From Bryoerythrophyllum caledonicum (lineage: Eukaryota > Streptophyta > Bryopsida > Pottiales > Pottiaceae), in NCBI GenBank assembly GCA_963971425.1, contig OZ020514.1:46281527-46345526 (forward strand): DNA of 64,000 nucleotides, given 5' to 3'. The notes beneath the pieces were generated by a model, which was not told the origin of the DNA, did no database searches, and saw only the letters and a list, made by a program, of their open reading frames with translations. The position numbers were made by a program, and so were the translations under genes. Positions 36,302-47,100 of this stretch are shown piece after piece (position 1 is the first letter of the stretch; the number at the start of each line of letters is the position of its first letter).

Positions 36302-38734
36302 TCACGCATCGGCTCTACTTGGTTCACCACTTCCTGAGGCCCCATCATCCAGCAATTTACGAGCCGCTCGCGTCCTCTGGTGACGCCCATCCGCATTTAC
36401 CAGAGCACGTAACATTTCGGAGTTCCGAAGTGCTTTGAGAGCCTTCATAGTCGCCGGACTATGTTCCTCAAGAAGGAAATCAATAGCTTCCTCCTTCCAA
36501 GTTTCCTTCCATTGCGATTCTTCCCATTGCAACGCATTGCGAAGGTCAAGATTAGTGGCCTCTCCCAATTCTGACACCACACGTCCTTGGTGATTTCACA
36601 GTTTCCCATCTCGATGTCGCCCGAATTGAAATAGCTTCCGCCTAGCATCCCAATATCCGCCCATGACTTGGTAGAAGAAGTTTCGTTTACCAACATGGTC
36701 CGCGGTGGTTCCCGATATGAGCTTGTTGGCCACTCAAACAATTTCTTCGTGGTCATTTTCCCAACCAAATTGCGTGCTTACACTAGACCTATGTAGTTGG
36801 TGGCACTGCGCACGCCAATTCTACACCAAATCTTCTCCCCACTTTTGAGCATAGGCATCCCCAAGCGCATTCTCCGGGTTCAACTCCCAACTAGGTGGCA
36901 TGTAGGCCGTGAGGCCAAACACTTCATACAAGCGTTTATGAAATGGTACTCTACACTTTGCGCAAAACCTACGTGTCAAGATACCACCTAGCAGAGACAT
37001 CGAATGGTATAAACACCGACACGTGCCAAGAGCATATGCACCTTCTGGCCCGAAAGGATTTAAACAAACCGGGCAAGCATCTTCATTTTGCGTGAAGCTT
37101 GCTAGTGTTGGCCATAATTTGCGTGGTGCCACGTTTCCGCTTGGTTGAAGGGCATGAGAAGACTTAGCCTCTGCGTGGTCCCACTCCAACTTTGCCCAGT
37201 CAATAGATTTACCATCTGGCAACAGAGACAATTCAGTTAGAAACAACTCGTCGATGTGAGCCCAAGATGTGAGTCCAAAGTCATGGTGCGTACTATTCGT
37301 CAGATATTCGTTGTTAATCTTCTTGAATTCTATTGCCATTTGCCTCGCACGGTCAACATTCAAGATGCATGCCACCTTCCATTGATAGTACTGCTCGCCC
37401 ACCGATCTAATCCTTTTTTGAAGGATGTCGTTTGCTCTACGAAGCTGAACTAGTTTCGTGCTTGGATTAGCTGGGGAAAATGACAGAGAATCCTCGGTGC
37501 CGATGGAATCTACGAATGGCTGCACTGCTACAGTCGGCGGCGGTAGAAAAACCAACGGACGGCTAGCGAAGCGTTGACGCGGTGGTCTTGTCGAGGTGTC
37601 TAGCAAGCAGCTAGTAATGTTGCCAATAACATTGGCGATCATTGTCTTGTCCACACCTTGAGCAACTTCGCCAATATCAACCTGGCTGGCAACACGTTCT
37701 CGACGCCACTCTTCTATCTCGGCTGCTTGCTTGGTGATAATATCACCCTTTTCACTAGATTGCAGCTTGAGGTTTTCAATCTCTTCTTGGAGACGTTGAA
37801 TCATCTCATCCTTCAAGCTGATAGTGTCCAATAACTCCTGGTGAGCATCGACGGTCGTACTTCCGGACCCTGATGCTACATGCCTGGTGTTGGAAGTGGT
37901 GACTACGACATCCATCATTGGCATTTCATCCACAACATGGATGGGTTCTTCATCTCCAACGCCCTCAAGCCTCACGGCGAGTTCATCATCGCCAACCAGA
38001 TTTATGATTGGTAAATCTACCTGGCCACCTCCTTGAACCAATAGACGTCCTGCTTGATGGAGCTTCACTCGTTGGCGCTTTTTTCGTGACGCACACGCCA
38101 CTAGAGAAGTCGATGAACGCCGACCTACACGTCCATCTGAGTCTGAATCCGGTGATGAATCTGACTCTATTGGAGCTACTTCTTCTCGGCCATCCGTTTT
38201 TTGTGGCCCTAGTGCCGCAAAATGAAACATAGGATGTTGCTCCCTAGGCACATCGGCATGCATCCACACCCTCGGCATTTTTGGAGTTTTCCGCATGGTC
38301 TTCAAATCCACTCGCTTATTGAGAACGACCTCTGCAAATACCATGCGAGCGAGATAGAAGGGACAATCATTGCGGGGCATGAATTCAAGCTCGTATAACT
38401 ATTGGTGAACTTGGAGGGCACGAGCTCGAAACGCCTCATTGATGCAATACTTCAAATTCGCCTTGTTTGCGCGACGATTTATTAAATGGCAATGTGGAGG
38501 AAACATCTTCGACAGATGGCACTACTCGATATAATCCTCGCAAGTGACAGGCAACCATGGCAATGGCTCATCTTGCCAACCCACGAATGCAATCTTTGTT
38601 GGATTGTTGAACACGTGCATCCGCTTCTTCTGGAGCTTCCCGTGCCTCGCCCTATCTCTGTCTTTCTCCCTCTTCCTCTGCGCGGTGGACATTGGTGGCT
38701 GTTGTTGGGCATCCGGCTCACTCTCACTCTCCAT
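36302..38734 (-). pseudogene. Paralog 3: long family member with coiled coil and RING-like finger
   Basis: Start MESESEPDAQ at 38734. N-terminal blocks match paralogs 1 and 2 (KKRMHVFNNPTKIAFVGW; KYCINEAFRARALQVHQ; FYLARMVFAEVVLNKRVDLK). The 38380-36821 frame then adds acidic and Ser-rich linkers, a coiled coil (LKDEMIQRLQEEIENLKLQ) and a C-terminal zinc-finger-like segment CPVCLNPFGPEG...CRCLYH...CAKC (about 37075-36940), spaced like a RING. Downstream frames to 36302 (WADIGMLGGSYFNSGDIEMG; WKEEAIDFLLEEHSP) look like its C-terminal tail after stops and a frameshift near 36570. A ubiquitin-ligase-type role would be an inference from the RING-like cysteines only. Confidence 0.6.
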
Positions 38735-38999
38735 AGCCGAACACTGTAAAAAAATCTACTAAAATGTTCGTTAACTACGCTAAGCTCTATCGAAAAAAAA
38801 ACTAACAAAAAATACCACCTTGGATTTCAAAATAATCCAAGGAAGCGATGTTAATTAATTAGAACGGTGATCGATGCGGTGATGCAATACGTCGTATGGA
38901 TGTGTGCAAATATGGAGCCCCAATCGAAGATCACGCAATCAGCCACCTTAAAAAAAAAGTTGAAGGCCACGATTTCCAATTGAAGTTTGTGAGATGGGC

Positions 39000-39375
39000 T
39001 GGGAGGGCGCGACCATTTATACTAGTGGGCCGGGCGCGCACGCGGCATGGGGAACGCGCGCATGCCGTATGGGGACCGGGCGGGTACGCTGGGGTCTCAC
39101 GCGTACATTTCGGGGTCTCAGGCGTAAGGTTTGGGGCCTCGGGCGTAGGATCCACGGTCGGGCGCGTGGACATTGGGGCCGGGCGCGTGCGGGAACGGGC
39201 TCCATCCGTACGGGAACAAACTCTATTTGTGTGGGAACAGGCTCTTTTCGTGGAGGAACATGCTCTATTCGTGGAGAAACTGGCTCTATTTGGTTACGGG
39301 CCGGGCGCGTTCGCTGGAGGGTCGGGCGCGTGGGGTCTTGGTCAGGCGCATGCAGACGCGCATGCGAGGCTAGGG
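39000..39375 (+). repeat. GC-rich minisatellite upstream of the kinase-like gene
   Basis: Units such as GGGCCGGGCGCGCACGCGG, plus a stretch (39190-39295) where the word changes to 'gggaacaggctctatt'. It lies between the starts of paralog 3 and the kinase-like gene, a possible bidirectional promoter interval. Confidence 0.7.
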
Positions 39376-39563
39376 TTTTCCATTTCACTATAAATGGAAC
39401 AGATTCTAATATCAATCACATAGGCTTCTCTCAAGTGGCTCCTTGTCCTAGTACTATTCGTACTTTGCTAGGAACTAAGAGGGGGGCCACCACACATTGG
39501 CTCCGGGGGAGGTTTTGATTTTTTTTATAAAATTATAATTTGTGTAGGGTTGTGATTATTGCA

Positions 39564-40916
39564 ATGGCCACTGATCGTAATACTGGAAAGCGGCCCGCGA
39601 TGTTGATTTACATGCTCCAGATGCATCTGAGCTTCCACCTACTAGCGTTGCGGAGTCGAGCTGCAATCCTTCCGATGCACCGAAGGCACCGTCGAAGAGG
39701 GCGAAGCAAAAAATGTCTGCGCACGAGAAGGATGCCGGTTATCCACCAAAGGAGTATACCGCATTTCTTCAAGGTGTGGCAATACAATACTACCGTTGAT
39801 GGTGTGAAACTGACGTGGTGCGACTCCGTCAAGTTTATTTGGAGAAGGGAGAGCCAGGAATCATGTGCCTACAGGCCGACCTCCAGTCGAAATTCGAGCG
39901 CGCTCTGGAGAGTTCTGAATCGTTCAAGGATGCATATGGCATGTATCACTATGCCTCATTCATGGAGAGAGTAATCACTCAATGTACGAGTAATGCATCG
40001 CATGTATTCGATTGTGAGGTGAAAAAACCTCGCGGGGGCCAGCATCAGCCACGGGACTTAGAACTCCGCAAGTTCCTCGAAGGTGTGAAGACCACCATCG
40101 GCAGGTTTTCAAGTTCTCGTACGAGAGGTATGCCTTGGAATGAACAAGCGATGAAATCAGCCATGGAGGCGCATATGTTGCATAGCGTGCAATTCCTTCT
40201 AGAAGATATCGGAGTTTATGGACTTTCTAGATATGACGCCGTTGGTGGATATGGAAGGTTCGGAAGGTCTGCATCGTGGGTGTGCGAGCCATTTCGGCAT
40301 ACACGGAGTTTGCCGGGAAAATGCCAACGGCGTCTCATTCAAAGGAGAAATTTAGACAACGGTCTCAGGAGGCCATGATATGTCATGTTGCACACCCAAG
40401 AGTTATAAAGTTTTGGGCGGTGAATACAAAGAATATGGAGGCGTACACATTGTGGTGGAATGGTGGTAGTTGGGCCCATTTTAAAACCGTCGATTCAAAG
40501 GCAAATCCGGCGGCTTCGAGCAACTCAATCCTTTCAGCTCCATATATTTCGGCGGAGGATACAACACAAATTTTAGCCTTCCGAAAGAATAGAGCAAGAC
40601 TTGCATGGGCTTTGATGTGCACCATGGCCCAAGTCCACAAGGCAAATGTCATTCACAATGACATCGCTTCCACAAACGTGCTTCTCCACTTTCCTCCAGA
40701 GAAACAAGGGTCCGTCTTCATAGGCGTTTGTGATTGGAGAATTGCGAGCTGAGTATCACACAAAGAGCCATCAAAATATGGATTCCGGACAGACACGGAG
40801 CTTGACAATCAATGTTGTAGACGACATTGGGTAGCTCCATAGATGTTTTACAAATTCGGCCCACAAGATTCGGAAACGGCATTGGATGTGATGCGGAAAA
40901 AGCTCGTATGTGAGCG
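39564..40916 (+). pseudogene. Protein-kinase-like gene, 5' part (split by a nested insertion)
   Basis: Starts MATDRNTGKRP at 39564. A frameshift near 39598 leads to a long N-terminal region (YPPKEYTAFLQGVAIQYYR; YASFMERVITQCTS). After another frame change near 40280 comes the kinase core: IKFWAVNTKNMEAYTLWW, a catalytic-loop-like HNDIASTNVLLHF (HRD reads HND, Asn retained), CDWRIAS in the DFG position, and HWVAP followed by a stop in the APE position (about 40830). The C-lobe is missing here and reappears at 58378-58686. The atypical loop suggests a degenerate kinase even before decay. In-frame TGA near 39801 and stops near 40750 and 40839. Confidence 0.65.
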
Positions 40917-42530
40917 TTGAGCGGTGAGCGGAGAGCGATGAGTAGAAAAAGAGAGCAGACTTCTAAAGATTTTGCATAGACTTAATGAACAGAAGGGCCC
41001 CTATTACCGTAGTTTACTATTATTAATTTGAAAATATTGTTTATGAACACCACGTTTTGGTAAATAAATAGACATTAGGGTTGACGTCATCATGAACGAA
41101 ATTACAAGAATATGACGTCATCATAAACATTTTGATTTCAATGTGACGTCATCATGAACGAATAGTGGGTATAGGTGACGTCATGAATGATACATACCTC
41201 TAGATCCTAGGGTCCTTTTCATAAACTGTAAAAGAGGCCATCAAAAAGGCGGTTTAGGGTTTCAAGCTAGACTGTCAATTCAAGATTCAAGTCCTGAAGG
41301 AACTCAAAATCTGCTGATAAATTTCCCAATACTGATTAAATCAAACATGTCTCATTGGGGCCGTCAGAATGATTGAACCAGAATTGTCAAATCTATCGCA
41401 ACCAAGAAGTTCATTTTGAATTTCAATATAATCAAAGTACCATAAAATCATTCCGTGATGCGACAAACCACACAATTACAGCCATCAACACGGTTTTGAA
41501 ATTGGAGTTACCGACACTTGTGGCCCGAATGATCATGTCATAAGTGAATAACGATGGAAGTGAGACATGCCGCACACAACCATGTGTGCGAAATGTCCTG
41601 GTACGGGGCCATGCATCAATTCAAACAAATGTAAAAGTGACCTCTACAAAAAAAAATGAGCCCATTGCGCCTTCATTCCACATCTAAATGTTGTTGGAGT
41701 TTGAAGGAGGCACAACCACGGCGTTGGAGAGCGCGGGCTTGGAGGAAATCAAGATTAGAGGTAAGCCTTAGGGTAGGAGCACAGATTTTAAGGTATTCGG
41801 GGGATGGTGGCACCATACATTTTTAGGTGAGATCCGATTTGACCCTCTCGGTTCCGAGAGTGTCACTTGTGACTTAGGAAACGATGCGGGTAGACACATA
41901 GGGCTAGGCGATTCGAGTTCCTTCAAGATCACTTGATGTACCGAAGACTGAGTAGAGATCAGTGTGTGATCTCGTGTGTAGAAGCTTGCTCGCTGTCTTG
42001 ACCATGGTGTGGAGGTCGTCTATGCCAAGGTGTGGTGGTCGTCTTTGCCAAGGTGTGGTGGTCGTCTTTGCCAAGGTGTGTTGGTCGTGATTGACATGTA
42101 GTGCTGGGGTCTGGCCAAGGTGCGCTAGTCGTCCCGGCCATGGCGTGCTGGTGGTCATGGTCATAGACATGGTCAAGGTCGTGGCCATTGTGTGCAGGTT
42201 GTCTAGGCCAAGAATTGGTGGTGGTCATGGCAGTGGTGTGTAGGTGGTCTTTGCCATGTTGTCCTGGTGGTCAAGGACATGGTGTGCTCTATGTGAGAAT
42301 TAGAGTATAGATGGTGGCGGAGTCGAACACCGCCGGGTGTGGAACCCCGACGCCTTGTACTTGAGCCAGGCTATTGTTTAGACTGGTACTAGTCCCGAGA
42401 TTCGGAGATCGGATAGACATGGATTTGGTTTAAGGGACCGGTCTTTGATTGTTTTCGGATTTCTTCCTGCAATCCTTCTTGCAGACCCACTTCCTAGCGT
42501 TTTTGCCCTATTGAAATTAATGACGATCTT
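40917..42530. other. Non-coding stretch with CRE-like and tandem repeats
   Basis: No gene seen. 41082-41195 has four copies of TGACGTCATCATGAACGA-like words, each with the CRE palindrome TGACGTCA. 41848-41866 has one GACCCTCTCGG/CCGAGAG hairpin. 41998-42260 has tandem units of 20-22 bp (TGCCAAGGTGTGGTGGTCGT). Confidence 0.5.
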
Positions 42531-42533
42531 AAA

Positions 42534-43145
42534 ATGATTTCGGTTTTTGATCCAGATGTGACAATGGAGCGTGAAGGACCAGCACAGGATTTCATTCCTG
42601 TTTCGGTGGACAATGTGGTTGTGTATGGGATCTGGTCACGCATCGCACGGAGTTTATGGGATTTGACCCCAACAAGTAGCGACGCTGAGGTGCAGGTAGT
42701 GGTCCGACAGTTCATGACGATGCAGAAGACAAGTCGAAGGTGGTGGAGGATGGTAACTCCAACATTAGAGGCCACTACAGTTCGGGCCACGCTCGCAATG
42801 TCCAAGGTCTATTCAGGTCGAAGTAGGCAGGGTCGCATTCTATGGGTGCCGCATTTCCGAAGGTCGATCCATCGGAACCTACTAACTTTGGCAACCATGT
42901 GGATCATACCAGTGCGCTACTTTGTGCCTCATCTGATGCAGCCACCGCAACATCTATGCGGTGCTCATCTACACGCGTTAATCATGCTACTCCGCAAGTC
43001 TCGGGAGAGGATTGCACGCGATGGGCCAACGGCAATTCTAGATGATGGTCGGAATGTTTGGAGAGCTCTCCCACCGACCGCATTAATGGACAGATTTGAC
43101 CTTGATGGACTCGTAGCGCGTCAGCCTAGGTTCCTCCTTTTATAG
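42534..43145 (+). pseudogene. Unrecognised protein-like fragment
   Basis: Open frame starting MISVFDPDVTMEREG that becomes arginine-rich after about 42700, whereas a shifted frame (VHDDAEDKSKVVEDGNSN, AAFPKVDPSEPTNFGNH) looks more natural there. This suggests a frameshifted, decayed gene. No domain was recognised. It lies in the nested block, downstream of gene B in genomic order but on the opposite strand. Confidence 0.3.
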
Positions 43146-43495
43146 AATTGATGTGAAATATAGTGGTGTGTACAAACTGTGAACAATATTTGTATTAGAA
43201 GCCACCGATTTTGTCGAATGATGAATTGTGAACTCTTGAATATTCGATGCCGTGCATCTTCTTCAAGAACCTCTTTTTCATATCTTCAACTTCAGGATTT
43301 CACAGAAGATCCAACACACCCGCTTGATATACAACATTCTCAGTTCAAAATTCAAAATAAGAAAGTCGAATTTACAACTTCTACCTATACATTTCAACGC
43401 GCCCAAGATTGTCTTGCTCCCCCATGCTAATACAAAGTTCCAGCCATTGCGGCCACACATGTGCCGGCCATGCCCAGCCTTGGCCAGCGTGCATT
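43146..43495. other. Non-coding stretch
   Basis: Nothing recognisable; short frames only. Confidence 0.3.
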
Positions 43496-43945
43496 ACTAT
43501 TAAAAGACGGCATTAAAAAGGCCCAGCCACGTGATGCACCGCTCGACTCCGAGAGGTACGCCACGAGGCTAAGCTGCAAAGGGGCCCAACCACATGTCAT
43601 ACCTCTCGGAATCGAGAGGGACGCCACGAGGTTGGGCCTCATTGCCGCCCAACAAAAAGAGACTCACCGTCTCGGAACGAGAGGGACAGTCACCACAGTT
43701 TGGGCCGCAAAGGGGCTCAGCCATGTGTCGTACCTCTCGGAAACGAGAGGTACGCCACATGGTTAGGCCTCTTTGCTGCCCAACCAATAGTGGCTGACCC
43801 ACTCGTTCCGAGAGGGTCAGTCACCATAGTTTGGGCGGCAGAGGGGCCCAGCCACGTGGCGTACCTCTCATTTCCGAGAGGTACGCCACGTGATTGGGCC
43901 CCTTTGCGGTCGAAGTCGTGGTGACAGATCCTTTTGGAACAAGAT
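43496..43945. repeat. Hairpin array with GAGAGGTACGCCACG arms
   Basis: Five or six inverted-repeat modules with CCTCTCGgnnnCGAGAGG cores embedded in 'ggggcccagccacgtggc' type flanks. The longest (43843-43902) has arms of 27 bp with two mismatches around a 6-nt loop. Confidence 0.85.
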
Positions 43946-43997
43946 GGTCACTCACTATGAGGGGCACAACGCCATGGGTAAAATTAAAGTTGATATG

Positions 43998-44045
43998 ATT
44001 ACATGTTGACATGTTGACATGTTGGCATGTTGACATGTTGACATG
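43998..44045. repeat. Decameric tandem repeat
   Basis: Five copies of a 10-bp unit TGTTGACATG just past the 3' end of gene B. Confidence 0.8.
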
Positions 44046-44149
44046 AAGAAGGCAAACGTTTGCAAATTGGCCAATATGTAATAAAAACTACGGATGGTAA
44101 TCCATCCAGCAAACATCAAACTTCAAACTTCATACACTCAGTTTAAAAG

Positions 44150-47100
44150 CTATAGTTTAGTCCATGAAGATCCATAAGAGGATTCAAGGATATTATCCTC
44201 TATTGCATGCACCTCTAACAACCTAAGAACAGCCGGATCATCCCGCCTCCGTTTTCTCGGTACCATTGTCGAGGGCGTCTTGATAACCGCACGTGCATTG
44301 GCCATGTCCTTAGCATAAATTGGCATTGAAGCAAACGAAGGAGTGCGACTCATAGTATAATTCAATGTTCTGCAGTGTAACAAAAAAACAAGCCAAATGC
44401 ATTGAGAAAAGTCCAACTTGCATATTGCAAAATGTACCGATTTCCACCAATTCTACTTACTGCCTGGTAATTTTAGGACGCTTCGCTAATGGTGCCGGCA
44501 CAAAGTCCAAATCGTCCAAATCCAACTGCGCATCTAGTACTTCCTCAAGTGGTTCTTCGGGATCAAAGTTATCGTTCCCGCCTGATACTTCGTCGTCCTC
44601 AGCTTGCGAAGTAATCATTGGCTGAAGGACAACTTGGAAAACATCGGAATCAGCCTCGAGAGCGACGATGCGTCTTCCGTGATCCTTGCTGACAATTATT
44701 GAAGCGCCTGAAGTAAACATAGAGAACAAATGAGATGACGTTGAGATGTCAAATACAGCGAGTACTAAAAAAATAATGACAATACGAAGAATATTAGATT
44801 CACTCACCAACTCTTGCAGTGACGTCTACAACAATTTTGTCTTCGTCAGAGGTTGACAAAATCAACGAGGAATGAAAGTGTTGTCCACGCTCCTTCGCAC
44901 CCCGCCATACTATGCCGTTGGTTGATGTCAACGTCTCCTTTGTGACGAAATTCCATATCGTATCGCCTTGGAAGATGTCAATGTCCATGTCAATCAACGC
45001 CTTGTTGGTGCGGAATTGAAACTTGGACTTACGCTGGACCAAGAAGAGCTACTCGAAATAGAGTTGTGTAGCCTTTCACTCTGAAAGTGTTCATCCGGTT
45101 CACTTCGAACCACTCTTGGTGGAATTGAAATCCGTATGCCGCAAAGAATGACCGAATGGTCTTCTTCGTCATTCCGTTGTCATCCGCATACACAATAAAC
45201 ATCCTGCCATCGTCATGGAGGAACTTGTTGGCGAAGGAAAAAAGGTTCTTCATCCAAAGAGGGTCGAGGACATTCCAAGTGGGAACATGTTCGGAAACAC
45301 CAGAAACTGGCAAATTGTCGCGTACCTCGACAAGAATAAGATCAACACGCGCATGTTTTTCCACAGTTTTCCCATCGACAACACACTTCTTCTCCTCGTT
45401 GCAGGACATTGCAAACTGGGCGATATCTTGCCAGACACCCTTGCAAATTGGTGAGTTAAGAATTAACTCAACCGGTCCATGCGACATACCTTCGACTGGC
45501 GATGTCGGGATAAGCAGACTGGGCGTGGGGTCAGTCAGTGGTTGGGAATGTGACAGCTGAACCGATTGAGAATGTTGTCCAGTCTGTGAAGTACCATACG
45601 CCGGTGACTGAGGTGGGAAATTTTGTCTTGTTGTCCAGTGAACCACATGAAATTGCGAAGGAGGCTCCTGATCAATGACCTCCATCGTGGTATCACGATC
45701 ATCCTCAGAGTTTCGTTCCACCTGCGCCCTTGCGACTAAGGCCTCCAAATTTGCACGTTCATCTGCTGGTTGCTTAGATGCATCTGCCGAATATCGTCCT
45801 CGACGTCTTCATTATGTTCAGCATCATCTTCAACCACCTCCTCCTTGCCTATTCTTGCATCGGCCTCCTTTGCACCTGTCAGTTCGGCTTTCCGTCTGTC
45901 TCGCCGCTCCTTCGCCTTCTTATTGGCTTGAATGCGCTTGGAATTCGGACTCAGTGGAGGACCATGTCTTTTCTTGATAGTCTTCTGCACTACAGAAGGT
46001 GCAACTTCTTCAACCAAACCAGGCGCCATCAAGGGCCCGCAGGCATCCTTAATTGACTGCTCAGTGTCGTAATAGAAGTTTCTGTTGCACTCCATGTACG
46101 AGCAACACTCAATCAAATGCGGGAGGGGATACACTTTCCTTTGATAGGGCGAATACATGCAAGTCGAAGAAGATGACGCGTAAGCTGATTCCATCCAATC
46201 GGGAAGCTCCACAATAGCCCCCTTCGAAAAGAGCTCGTGCCTAATGTAGCGGTACATGAACCGCTTCGCTATTTCTCGCTTGGGCTTGAAGTCTTCCCAC
46301 TTTGTCAGCCTAGTGAATGGCGTCTTCCCACTAAAGACTCCATTGAACGTGTGACTCCAAAGCCGCGACTTCCAGATCTCCAAATATGTTCTCCACTTCA
46401 GAGGCTTGTCGTCAACCTCCCAATTCACGTCAAGGCCCCCTAACTCAGCGTCCATGTCATTTGCAATTTCCTCCTCAATCTAATTAACAGTCAACGTCAG
46501 AATGGAGGAGAAATATTAAAAACAGAAACTCACAATTATGGGATGAGAGAATCTCACCAATGCGTAGAACACCGCTCGGTTGAGAAACAACTTAAGATCA
46601 GCATCCGAACAAGGGTAGAGAGGAAAATGCTTCTCGTTCCTTTGGAACTCTGACGAATTCCAAATCTTCAACCAATCGATTTTATACTTAGACGGCACAT
46701 GAGTGGTTGCAATAAGCTGAAGCTTCTTAAGACCCATCTCAACTCTTGCCCTAATGCGTCTACTGTAATGAAGGCGGATCTGAAACAACAAACATTAAGG
46801 TGTATCAATTATCAATCGCAATCCCCCACGTAACTGGAAAGGACTCGATGTAGTTCCCCCCATCGCGGCCAAACTTTAGAGAATGACCTTCTAGAAACGA
46901 GAGGATGGCATACTTGGACTTGGGCCGCAAAGCGGCCAAACTCATTGATGTCTGAATCGACAACGACGGGGACAGCATGTGATGCACCCTATTGCGGCCC
47001 AACTCTAGAGCTGGCCACTCTCGGCACGAGAAGGTGACTCCCAAGCAATTTGGCCGCAATAAGTCCGAATACTTCAATTGACTGACTACTCCGAAATTCA

